A stretch of 64,000 nt of DNA from Cristatella mucedo. Lineage: Eukaryota > Bryozoa > Phylactolaemata > Cristatellidae. Of the stretch, positions 10,107-22,600 are shown in pieces. The stretch covers positions 1-64,000 of the forward strand of contig WPIO01000030.1 in the NCBI GenBank assembly GCA_009760855.2, read 5' to 3'. The first letter of the stretch is position 1, and the number at the start of each line of letters is the position of its first letter. A program made the translations under genes and the position numbers. The notes below the pieces were generated by a model. That model did not search any database. It saw only the letters and a list, made by a program, of their open reading frames with translations, and was not told the DNA's origin.

Positions 10107-12409
10107 TCAGTGGATGGATTGAAATACACTGATACCTTTGAGAACACTCAGCACTGAGAAAGACGTCTTTCACGAAGATTGTAAACATTGAAGCGGCATG
10201 TGAAGCTCCGTGATGACAAAATCCACGTGTTTGGCGGAGACTTTGGCAAAGGCTGAATCGGCATTGCCTTGGGTGACAAGTGTATTTATTGTCCACTTAC
10301 AGGTAATGTAATGTACATTACATTACATTTACAGGTACATAAATAGCCGAGTTTAGACCCGCTTGCGCGTGTAATCTAAGCCCAAGAACCTCATGAAGAA
10401 GATTGACTTGAAAGAAACCTTCCGGAACTGCTTGAGGAACTGTCTGAGCGCCTGGCCTATTCAGGCTTTCAAAACGGAGGTACAAACCTCTTTTAGAGGT
10501 TAAGGAGAAGCTCCAGCGTGGTGCGTCTTTAGCTCGGAGCTTCCGGATCTCGAGAAACGTTTTAAGTTCCGAGCACAAAAGCTAAAATATAAAAAGCTTC
10601 ATAGTGGACTAGAGAGCCTTTCGGAGCGTATTTAGAAGCTAAGGCATTGACCTTGTGTCCAGCTTCTTCGAGTAAAGGTTTAGCTCCTCCGCCCCACAAT
10701 CCTTGCTACCTCTATGCCAGCAGCAATCTTACCCTTCACGGAGGCTCGTGAGCTGATTGCTTTTCAGGTGAGCCTTTGCATCTCTTTGACCATGTGCTTA
10801 TTTGAGCAGTCGGATATTCCATACCCCGCAAGAAGGAGAAAAAGTAGACAGCGGTCGGCCGCCCGATTGCAACTTGAAGCTCTTTGCAGTCCACCGTATG
10901 AATACTGCGAACAGTGTTTTCATATCTCAAATTCTGCATAAATAAACCTACAGCTGTATACCTACTGAAACTTCGACATGATAAATAATTCAGACAGTGG
11001 CAGTTTTTTGAGAATATTAGATGTTTTTTGAACTATTTTTTGTACCAAACGGTTATTTTATTTGCTATTGCTTAAAACTTATATAAAGGTGATCTGAAAT
11101 GATGATTGGTCAGATATACTTCACGGGCCTCGCCCAGATCAGATTTGGCCCGTCACAGCTTCTCAGTACCTTTTTGATTTACGTGTCTCTGTACTTGCTC
11201 TCATACTTGGCTCTCACAGCCGTGCCGAAGCGACAGCATGCGGCTTTAATAAATAACTCATTCGGCGCGCTTCTAGGCTTTACGTTTTGCCAGAATCGAT
11301 CACTATTCTGTAAGAACTTGCTACGCGCTCTGCGTTTTGTGCAAAGTTTCAGAGATTCATCACACGTGTCGAGATCGTGACGTGAATTGCTTATATTAGC
11401 ATCAGGCCGCCCGCGCCTACATGACGTTCTCTGGGGTACTAGGCTGGGGGCCCCTCCCGACCTTGGCTAACCAATCGGAACGCCGCGTTCCTACCGTAAG
11501 CCGCTGGCCACGAAGCTAGCCAATCAGAGCGCACCATTACTGAACCAAAGACGACTGAAGCTTCATTTAGCACTAACGTCTGCAGCTGAGTTGATTATTA
11601 ACGTTATTGAGTTCGGTTGCGTCCTAGTGCTCCAACTCGTTTGCTGTTTAGCAAGATGCGCACACTCACGCACACAACACGTGCATTTGGAACAGCATTC
11701 AAACTGCGTGTAAGACTCACGAATTCGTGAGGTCATTCGCTCTGTAGCATCAATAATGGACTCATCACCTTACATTCGCAGCTCTACCTCGATGTCCACC
11801 TTCAAGCCTGCTGCAGCCAAAACGTAATAGATGCGTTCTTTGCTCAGGTATGTCAGTGCATCTTTTAAAGAGGCTGTTGTCAACCCACACATTAAGAAGT
11901 CAGCGTTAGACTACGAGAACTCAAATGCCGCATATGCCCACTCAAATGCCCTTTTCCCATTCCTACCTAAGATATTCTAACGAGTAGCTGCAGATCAGCT
12001 TGATTCTTTAAGTATAACACAGAATCTAGGAAGTGTTGCACGATCTCTCGGGCATGAAGCACGAACCACCAGTCGGAAAAATGATCAATACTGGAGGCAC
12101 GCGAGCACTCGTCCACCTCACAATCCACTGCTATACATTGCCTCGACGTCTTTATTCTCATCCTGATCAAAGGTTAGGGCTAAAAATTGACATCTAAAGG
12201 TCAGGCGATAAATCCATTACCAAAAGGCACAAAAAGGCATCGAAAAGAAGGCAGACTCCCAAATCTGTGGACCATACATTAGTCAATGCAAGGAAAAAAA
12301 ATTAAAGTAAGTAAGCTCAAGTTATAATTTAGGCCAACTATTGCAAATGGGCAAAAACTTTCTTATGAGTACTGTCTTAGGTGGAGTTCCGTTCTATTGT
12401 ATCTCTCGG
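10107..12409. other. Intergenic DNA, no gene recognised
   Basis: The block includes an ACATT/TGTAA-rich spot at about 10300-10335 (palindromic TGTAATGTACATTACA) and AT-rich DNA around 10950-11100. Short frames are unsupported. A possible promoter at 11460-11660 is listed separately. Confidence 0.4.
11460..11660 (+). promoter_or_regulatory. Possible promoter with two CCAAT boxes
   Basis: Two CCAAT pentamers in the same orientation (CTAACCAATCGG near 11470 and AGCCAATCAGAG near 11519) lie about 50 bp apart in GC-rich DNA. No TATA box or recognisable downstream coding exon was found. A short ATG frame at 11655 is open for only about 20 codons. Confidence 0.2.
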
Positions 12410-12705
12410 AAGCTTGATACCATCGATCACCAACTCGACATTTAGCGCCAATCGACTGCCTGATTATCATAGATATCATTGCTATGGCTTTGGTCGATGT
12501 TAGAGATTTCATAACAGAAATGTTAATGGCCAATGGACCTACAGTGAGCACGTAATTTATGCGGTACATCTAAGATCTGTTCCGTGTCCATTTCTCTCTA
12601 CTCTCTTTCTACTCCCTGTCTTTTACAGATGTAATAGCCAAGTACAATCTAAACATTCGTTTCCATGCAGATGACACACTGCTGTACATACTTTCCTCAC
12701 TGCTT

Positions 12706-12706
<1 letters not shown>
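12410..12706 (+). mobile_element. L2-type LINE fragment (RT middle part)
   Basis: Decayed matches to the RT region can be read, including ATCGATCACCAACTCGA and GATGTAATAGCCAAGTACAATCT, then TTCCATGCAGATGACAC, which encodes the F-x-A-D-D box. It stops at the (AAT)n tail of the next, oppositely oriented copy, so the two copies meet tail to body. Confidence 0.6.
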
Positions 12707-12738
<32 letters not shown>

Positions 12739-14660
12739 GTGATAATACACTTGATAAAGCACCCTCGTAGAACTCAATCTCTTTCTAAGCGCTTTACATT
12801 TGCTGCAAAAAAACGCGATCTAATGGTGAGTAATATCATGCTTTATAAACAATGTGAATAATATGGTTAGGAGTGGCATGCACAGGGGGCAGCTTGCAAG
12901 TGTGGTTAGTGGCAGCATGCAACAGTGTCAGCACGCATAAGCACATAAAGGACGAATCACACTAAATGCTGTCATAAATAGTTGCGTTTTTAATTTCTTT
13001 TTAAATGTGGTCAAGTCAGGGGATGTCGTGACGCAATTCGGGAGTGAATTGCTGGCTTTGGGAGCACACTAAATAAAGGCACGGTCTCCAAAGAATTTGA
13101 GGTTTGTACGAGGTCTAGGAAAACAGTTAGTTTCTGAAAAGTGGGTGGTACGATGCTTAGCCTGGTGGAGCAGTGGACCTTATAGGTAGGCTGGAACCAA
13201 AGAATGAAGGGACCTAAAAGTGAGTGACAAAATCTTGAAGTCAATCCGTTGCTTGACCTGTAGCCAGTGCAGGTCGGCAAGAAGTGGTGTGCTGTGGCAG
13301 CTGCGACGCTCACGACAGACAAGCCTAGCTGAAGAGTTTTCCACCAGCTTTAAGCGCCTGAATGCACGTGCCTGTAGACCAGCAAGCAGTATATGTATAA
13401 TTCATTTGCATGGCGCCCCAAGAACTTAGTCTCCATTCAGGCGCTTCACATATGCCTCGGGGCTTGAGCCCACAACCTCAGCCAGACTTTGGTCGGAGCG
13501 AGCACTTTAACGGTTTGACTAAACTAGCTCGCTGGACCAAATCAGCCAAAGCAGTGAGTTACTGAAGTCAAGACGAGATGTCACAAATGCATGGTCCAAC
13601 ATAGATGTGGTATCCCTGCCTATTCAAGCCCGAATGTTAGCAATGTTATGCAGCTGAAATTAGGCAGACTTGACTGTGGAGCTAATGTGATCGTCTAACG
13701 AATGGTCACTTTAGAACATGACACGTAGATTTTGTGCAGCTTCAATAGGCGATATGCTGGCAGAGCCGATTGCGAGCATTAACTTTTTCAATTTCTGACT
13801 AACACTTGGTTTACTCATAACTAGTAAGTTAGTTTTTATCAACATTCAATTTAAGAAAGTTTGCTGCCACCCGTGTACGGATGTCATCAATACATGCAGC
13901 AAGAGAGTTGAGAAAATTCTACGTGCTCTAAGGCTGGGAGGGATCAAAGCAATGGTACAGCTGAGTATCATCCGCATAGAAATTAAATTGTGCTTGGCAA
14001 TCACATCGGAAAGAGGAAGAGTATAAACCGTGACAAGAACCAGACCAAGCACGGAGCCCTGAGGTATTCCGTATTTAAGTTGTATCTCGGATGATCTTTG
14101 TCCGTTCACGTCAATACTCTAGAGTCTCCCGCTGAGATTGGACCTGAATCATTGCAGAGCAGTGCCAGTGATGCCCAGGCGAGATGAGAGGCACTCTAGA
14201 AGAACTTTGTGATCGATGGTATCAAAAGCTGCAGAAAGATCAAGCAAAACATGCAGAGTTGCCCTGCCCATGTCTGCATCTCTAAGTAGGTCGTTTTACA
14301 CCCGAAGCAATGCTGACTCTGTGAAGTGATTAGCTCTAAAGTCAGACTGGAACTTACTACCAAGGTTTGAAGCTTCAGTATATGAGTTCAGCTGGCCTGC
14401 CACGACTCGTTCCAGTGTCTTTGATAGGAATGGTAGAAGGGAGACTGGGTGGTTGTTGCTCAAGTTCTCTAGGTCTAGTGTCGCTTTCTTGAGAAGTGGC
14501 CCGACTACAGCTTTTTGAAAGGTGCTGGGACATGACCTGAGGCTAATGAAACATTAATTATGGTAGTTATGCATGGCAGTAGCAGATAAATGCAACGTAG
14601 AAGCAGGACAGTGAGAATAGGGTCCAAATAATTCGTCGTCTTCTTTGATTAAGAGATGAA
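12707..14660 (-). pseudogene. L2-type LINE copy, long but broken, with a SINE inserted
   Basis: The minus strand runs from RT N-terminal sequence near 14540 to the 3' tail, with (ATT)n at about 12710-12737. The segment at 13846-14109 encodes YGIPQGSVLGLVLVTVYTL, and 13011-13322 encodes the conserved C-terminal HHFLPTCTGYRSSNG segment in a shifted frame. Multiple stops and frameshifts are present. It is interrupted at 13391-13553 by SINE family 1. Confidence 0.8.
13391..13553 (-). mobile_element. SINE family 1 (copy 1), inserted in LINE
   Basis: The minus strand has a tRNA-like head with GGGCTCAAGCCC box B, then the L2-like tail GCGCCTGAATGGAGACTAAGTTCTTGGGGCGCC. The interrupted LINE resumes on both sides, and AAGCAGT occurs at each junction (before 13391 and ending at 13553), a likely target-site duplication. 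Confidence 0.85.
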
Positions 14661-14699
14661 ATTAGGGACAAAGTCACTAGTGACCTGCTTTAATGTAGA

Positions 14700-15470
14700 C
14701 ATTGAGGTGCTGTATCGATGACATACGCGTTTATATGGGTACTAACTTCCTGGGGATTAAAATGATAAGACAACTGAATAGCTATGGGCAAACCTGGACT
14801 CATTCGAAAGTTCAAAGCCTGACCCTCAAGATTGGTTCAGCTAGCATAGCTCCAACGACGTCTGAGCGTAATCGAGATGTACTATTAAAATTTTAAGAAC
14901 ACCTGTAATTTGGGAACATTTCCCCCAGTCTAGTCGGCATAATTTTAGCCGATGAGGATCGTAAAATCAGGGTCTTCTGAGGTCAGAGTACGACTGCCAA
15001 ACTAGTTAATGCATTTGTGACATCCCGTCTAGATTATTGCAGTTCCATTCATTCAGGACACCTAGGTTGTGCCTTACTAGTCTGCAGCTGTTGCAAAACT
15101 CAACGGATCGTCAGTTATGTCATCAGCGGCCTAGCTGCCACATTATATAATTCTGTCTGAGCTTCGCTCGCTCTCTATCCTTCATTGAATTTATGTCAAG
15201 ATCCTTAATCTGGCTTACGGGTCATTTAACTCGACTTCAGCGGCCTACCTACCCGACCTCCTATCTCTCCCATGTTCTCTCGAATCATGCACCCCTCAAC
15301 ATCTGGTCATCCAGCCGTACCTTGCACTAAGCTGAATCCTTTTGATGATCGAAACTTAGGTTCCTACCCGGTGCCGAAAGTCGGATGCTCGGTACCGCGT
15401 ACGGTGGCTATACGATGCGATTAACTTGGTCATTTAGGTCTTCGCTGGAGAGGCATCTGCTCCGGCTAGT
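14700..15470 (+). mobile_element. Highly decayed L2-type LINE fragment
   Basis: Recognisable pieces include TATGGGCAAACC, CTGACCCTCAAGATTGG, GCATTTGTGACATCCCGTCT and CTGCAGCTGTTGCAAAACTC, in the same order as in better copies. No open frame remains. Confidence 0.55.
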
Positions 15471-16436
<966 letters not shown>

Positions 16437-16539
16437 GCTACTGGCAGTCTTCCTGTCAATGCAGCCAGCCGACCAGATAGTACGTAGCTCGTCAGCCACT
16501 TTGGTCTGTCCTAAACGTTGAAACTTCGCACTTAATATC

Positions 16540-16865
16540 TCAGGCCCTTTTCACTGTCTTTGTATCAAGCAGCAGCGCGTCGACTTCCACGATCGCTCTG
16601 TCGCTCACTTTCACTCGTCCAGCCGCTCTCATCCTCCTACTATTTACCTATTTGAGCAAACGCATTCTTCAGGCTTCCGCTCGTTGCACACACTCCTCTG
16701 ACTCTGCCATGTAACTGCACCTCTCTCTCATTAACTTCAAATTCTTCGGAGACCTTGCCTTCACTTCACAAGCTTCCAGAGCGTGGAGCTCGCAGCCAAC
16801 TGGCACTATGACAAAATCCCCTGACTTAACAATATTTAAAATAGCTGAAGCGGGCCACCTAAACA
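16540..16865 (+). mobile_element. Decayed L2-type LINE fragment (C-terminal RT to 3' UTR)
   Basis: Ordered remnants are visible: CAAGCAGCAGCGCGTCGACTTC, AACTTCAAATTCTTCGGAGACC, and AAATCCCCTGACTTAACAATATTTAAAA. They correspond to the KQRIDFK, NLKSFGDRAF and SPDLTTFK segments of better copies. No frame survives. Confidence 0.55.
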
Positions 16866-16884
16866 AATGAATTACGGCAGTCAA

Positions 16885-17023
16885 GTTGGTTTTGTCCAGC
16901 GTTTAAGGTGCTCGCCCCGGCCAAGGTCTGGCAGAGATCGTGGGCTCGAGCCCCGAGGCATATGTGAAGCACCTGAATAGAGATTAAGTTCTCTTCGGGT
17001 GCTATACAAATTAATTATATATT
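16885..17023 (+). mobile_element. SINE family 1 (copy 2)
   Basis: The head GTTTAAGGTGCTCGCC and box B GGGCTCGAGCCCC are followed by the L2-type tail GAATAGAGATTAAGTTCTC and TATACAAATT. The head region resembles a Pol III split promoter. Confidence 0.85.
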
Positions 17024-17265
17024 TGGAAGTATAAATCCTCTCCAGCATTTGTGCCGTCCCTGCACATTGCCTTTTTTACAGGAGGGTGCTGAAATGTGCA
17101 CGTTATTATCGCTAATAGTTGATTTTCTTTTTTTCTAGAGTATGCCAAAATTCTTAAAAATCTATTAAGTTGCTTTGAGCTCTATGCAATAATAGGAATA
17201 GCAGAAGTGTTATAGGAGAAGTAGTAAGGTCGAGTGTGATCGGCTCCGCTTCCTTTTGCATACAA

Positions 17266-17445
17266 AAATAATAGCTGATATAGCAATTCCTTTTTATAGT
17301 GTCAGAAGACCCCTAAAGGCTATCACCACCGCTTGCAGCGGCAATAAAGGATCGCCCACCACAGGATTCGACCCCACGACCTCGGGACTGAGGTCGTAAA
17401 GAACAACCGCCTCACATAGTGTGCCATCACGGCTCACCACGGCTC
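17266..17445 (-). mobile_element. tRNA-derived SINE, family 2 (copy 2)
   Basis: The minus strand reads GAGCCGTGATGGCACACTATG, GAGGCGGTTG, box B GGGTCGAATCC, GGGCGATCCTTTATTGCCGC and TATAAAAAGGAATTGCTATATCAGC. Order and spacing match copy 1. Short GGCTCACCAC repeats flank its head at 17433-17478. Confidence 0.8.
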
Positions 17446-18057
<612 letters not shown>

Positions 18058-18099
18058 AGAGGGGGAGAGAGGGAGAGAGAGGGAGAGAGAGGGAGAGAG

Positions 18100-18784
18100 A
18101 CCGCACATGGCTACGAGCATGCGCTCACGCGGCTGTTACGAAGGGAGAGTAGATAGCAGCGAGCTTGCGTGCTCATCCAAATCCTCCTGGCGGCACTCTA
18201 ACGCTCGCCAGAAGAAGCATCCGCGCGCGTGGGTAAAGCGCGTGAGCAAACAGTAGGCCGGCGTCTCAGCGCGCGGCGCGAGCATCCGTGCCGCGGCCGG
18301 CTGATTTCAGCCGAGCGGGTCAGGCCGACCCGCTCGGCATGCCTCGCCAATCGATCGCGCGCGCGCGTTGCTATGCGGAGTCGCGCTATCCAGGATACTG
18401 TGAGAGCGGCATTATGCCGCGCCGAGGAAACTAGCGAGCCGCCATCAATTATTGAAGCGGTCGCACAATGCAGGACATCGCTGAGCGACTGCGCCGGCGC
18501 CGCAGTCGCAACGGTCTATAGAGAGACGCGTCGATACGTCGGGCGACCGCGGCCGCAGCTTCCCGCGACAAGGCGCGCTCCTCGCGTCCCTGCAGCAGCA
18601 GCAGCTGCTGCCGCCGCCGCCGCCGTCGTCGCTTCGCCTTCGAGCGAGGACGGGCGAGTGCGGCGCGACCGAAAGGGAAAGGTGAAAAGTCTCCGGAAGA
18701 CGTAATCGCACAGCGGCGGCGCGCGCCGGCGCTCTAGACGGTAGCGGCGGCTGCCGAGAGCCGTCAATGAACGTTGCTGCCACG
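18100..18784 (+). promoter_or_regulatory. CpG-rich putative promoter and 5' leader of the WDR86-like gene
   Basis: This is a very GC- and CpG-rich block (GCGCGCGCGC near 18357, CAG/GCC triplet runs at 18592-18625) just upstream of the coding start. No TATA box is seen. A 158-codon frame (18229-18705) overlaps it but shows no domain and is likely a composition artefact. Confidence 0.4.
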
Positions 18785-19642
18785 ATGGGCCAAGGAGCAG
18801 TTTCGAAGAACGCCGCCGGAGGCGGCGGCGGCGCGGGCGCCAACGAAGATGCGCCGGACGACGGCGCGACGGCCGGCGGCAAGAAGAAAAAGGGCGGCCC
18901 GCGCCTGCGGCGCAAGAAGACGTTCTTACTGCAGACGCTCACCGAGCACACGGCCGGCGTCAACTGCATGGCGCTCAGCGCCGACCAGTCGGTGCTGGCG
19001 ACTGGCAGCGACGACAAGACGGCGCGCCTGTGGAGCACGCGCACGGAGCAGTGCGACTGCATCGGCATCCTGCAGGGGCACGACGACTACATCACGTGCA
19101 TCGTCATGGAGGACACGTTCGTCATAACCGGCAGCGCCGACAAGACGATCCGCAAGTGGGACATATGCTCGTGCGACTGCGTGCTCATCTTTGAGGGACA
19201 CACGTCGCCGGTGAACAGGATCATGTGCACAGGCGACTTCGTGTTCAGCTCGTCGTACGACCGCACGGCGCGCTGCTGGGACTTCGACACGGGCGAGTGC
19301 ATACGGGTCTTCAGCGGCCACAAGCGAGGCGTCTACCCGATGGTCTTCATACCGGCCGACGAGGACGACGTCACGCCGGACACGTTCGACTGGGAGGGAA
19401 ACAAGGACTTGCTGATCACCGGCTCCGCGGACTTCACGGCGCGGTCGTGGTCGTTCGAGACCGGCAAGACGCTCAAGGTTTTCAAGGGCCATGCCGGCAC
19501 CATCACGTGCCTGAGCACGGACAACACGGGCAGGATTCTGTACACGGGCGCCACGGACGGGATCGTGAAGTCGTGGAGCATTCTGAAAGGCGAAGTGCTC
19601 AAGTCGTTCGAAGGTCACAATGCGGCCATAATTAGCATGGTG
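18785..19642 (+). CDS. WDR86: WDR86-like exon 1 (WD repeats 1-5, start of 6)
   Basis: This exon encodes 286 codons and ends ATGGTG before the donor GTGAGT, phase 0. It holds the basic N-terminus and five complete WD repeats. Codon third positions are strongly G/C, unlike exons 3 and 4, consistent with lying next to the CpG-rich promoter. Confidence 0.9.
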
Positions 19643-22600
19643 GTGAGTGCCCGCCAGCCAGCCAGCCGCCCGCCGCTCAGCTCAGAAGCGGCGCTGCTCA
19701 GCTGCATAAGCGGCGCTGCTCAGCTCAGAAGCGGTGCCGCTCAGCTCAGAGGCGGCGCTGCTCAGCTCAGAAGCGGTGCTGCTCAGCTCAGAAGCGGTGC
19801 TGCTCAGCTCAGAAGCGGTGCTGCTCAGCTCAGAAGCGGCACTGCTCAGCTCAGAAGCGGCGCTGCTCAGCTCAGAAGCGGCGCTTCGCGCGAACGGTAC
19901 TCCGAATCGCGCCGCAGCCGTCGCCGAGGAGCGGCGGTGGCTGCTGCGGCGGCACCACTTCTCACGAGCCGCTCGAAATGCTAGAGCGAAGCGCGCGCAT
20001 GCGAGCGCGTGCTTCGAGGCTCGCGCTTCCGGCCGCGCTACGCCGTTCGAGTGCTAGCGCTGGCCACGTGGGCGCGAGAGGCTATGCGGTGTCGCTGCGA
20101 GCGTGCGCGCTGCTGCTCGCGCTAGGTGCACAACAAGATGCTCTACACGGGCAGCTCGGACTGGACCGGCCGCTCGTGGGTGATCGAATTCGGAGACTGC
20201 ACTCGCGTCTACAGAGGCCACAAGCACACCGTGGCGGGCATCAAGTTCCACGAAGGCCTGAGTAAGTTAGCCCTGACGGCGGACTGCAGTTTACATTTGC
20301 CATTTACCTAGAGGAACGCTCTTTACACGATCTTCAAGTTGTGCATTGGTTTTCGCACTAAGCGCGAAACAGCGCCCGTATTCTTGCTGGAGCTGGGCGA
20401 AAGTGTACTGCGACTTATAGGACTGAATTCCCACATCGCGACCACGAACCTACCCCACTTCCGTTATCAGAGACAGGGTACTTGCGTGCGATCTATTTCA
20501 GACTGTGGCATGTTAAACTTATCAGAACTATTATTTATCGGTTTGTGAACAAAATTATGACCGAATATCAACACTCTGTAAGCGAAAAAAAATACCGAAG
20601 GAAGCACAAACGGGGAATTCGTTGGACCATCTCCGTAGTCTTGCGTGTGTCGCCTCTGATCAAGAGCTCTGCGAGAGCTCGACCGGGCGTCCAAATGATG
20701 GCGCTGATGCTAATCACCGTTGGAAGCGGATTGACTATTGCGGTCTCTACGAGTGTCTCTGCGCGCAAGGAATGCTTGCGAGCGTTCTTTCAAGATCCGG
20801 AAGCCCGGGCCTATTTTTCAATAGGTGCCGGAGATAATTGAGCACGCGGCGTATTTCTAAAGAGTAGTTGACGCGACCGCTGAGCGTAGCGGTACACTAG
20901 CGCAGCAGCGCCACATTCCGAGCGTTTCTCGAGCAATTCCTTTATCCAGAGCAGAAATCATATTTGAAACTGCACGGCTGCCTCCTGCGAAAAACCGACC
21001 GAAGATAACAGGCGAGTGTGCGATCGGTTGAGAGGATTGGTGAGTGGTCGATGAAAGTAAGAGCCAGCCATTTTAAATCACTGCGCTTACAGTGGCCCGC
21101 AAGTGCTCGCTGCGAAAACTAATTCGTGCATGCAGCAGCGTATTGACTTCGAAATGGTTTCATTCGCTTATAACTACGTATAAACCGTACAATTTGTTTG
21201 TATGGGGCCGAAGTGAACTTAACCTTCATCCAGGCGCTTCTCAAATGCCACGGGGCTCTAGCCCACGACCTCGGTCGTCAGCCAAAGGCTGGCATCCTAC
21301 GCCTGGGCCAAACCCGGGCGGCAATTTTAGGTCCCTTCATTCTCTTGCTCCTGCCTACCTATACGAGATGCTTCACAAACAGGCTAGGCGTCGTACCATC
21401 CGCTCTACTTGGGACTCCAGCCGTTTCGCTGTGCCTATAGCCAACCTCAAATACTTTGGTGACCATTCCTTTAGTTCGTATTCTCCCAAAGACGAAAGTG
21501 ACTTCATGACATCCAATAAATTGACAGTATATAGAAAATCAACGCGCATCTGTTCCTAGCTGCATTTGCTGGGTCCGTCTGAATTGTCCATTGTGTGCTG
21601 ACATACGTGCTGACACTGTACAAGTAATCCGTATGAATTTGACACGCTTCCTTTCCAGCGTATGTAAAGTTCCTAGAAAGAGATGTAGCTTTCGTATGGA
21701 GCTACGCACAAATATATTAGTATTGTCATTATTATTTTTAAGTTATTCACTTGCTGTTATTATTTTATCGCGCTAATTTATTCGGCGAAAAGTTCACTTC
21801 TATCAAGCTATTTTGAACAGCGTATGGGATTTCCGCACTCATTGTAATGTCTCCTTTTATTTTAGTTATAACAGCTTGCGGCGATGGCCTCGCCAGAGTG
21901 TACGACGCGAAGGCAGGCACTCTAATGCGAACTCTCAAAGGTCACACCACCGGAATTAATTGCATGCAGGTAAGATCTAATACACCAGAATTTGCCTGAA
22001 ATTAATTTCCAGTCCTCTCTGCGATGCCTTTTGGTATGCACCTCAAACCTACTAAAACAATATGATTATTATGACTAAAACAATAAAATAAAGGCGCCGA
22101 TGACGTCATTGGTATAGTCGAGTGTACGAGGATAAAGCGTTCTTACGGTAGCCCAGAGATAAGGAAACGTGAGCTTGCGATTAAAGCGTTCTACCGAATA
22201 GCCGCTTTTTAAACTCACCGTGAGACTTGGGTTGCAGTAATCGTCACTTTGCTTACATGCAGGCTTTCGTCCAGCGCTGCGTCTCTTCGCTGAGCGCGTC
22301 CCGCGTCGAGAGCTACGAGAGCAAGGAAACAACCGGCGTTAGTGCCGTGCCGTGGGAAGCGTTCGCGTGCTTTGCATTAAGTTGCGAAATTGCGTGTTTC
22401 CACACCGAGCTGCAATTTATTCACGATCAGGGCGACCCTTAAAGAAGGTTGCGAGTGCCGCTCTACTGCTTGAAAGACCCGCTATTCCCTCCGATAAGCG
22501 TCCTTTCATTCTGTGGAGGGTCACGATTTGTGAAGTTCTCGAGTACGAAGAAGGCTGCCCGGACCGAATAATAATAATAATAATAATATATTTGTATTGT

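Noticed and set aside
18445-19068. Large minus-strand frames opposite WDR86-like exon 1 (also 18926-19618)
   Set aside because: They are shadows created by GC-rich third positions of the plus-strand exon; no domain is visible.
19673-19889. Possible CRISPR-like array
   Set aside because: Units are contiguous 21-mers with no unique spacers; it is a minisatellite in an animal intron.
18767-19984. Continuous 405-codon frame including the minisatellite as the true WD40 protein
   Set aside because: A GTGAGT donor at 19643 and three downstream exons that complete the propeller in phase explain the gene better; the read-through would be a retained intron.
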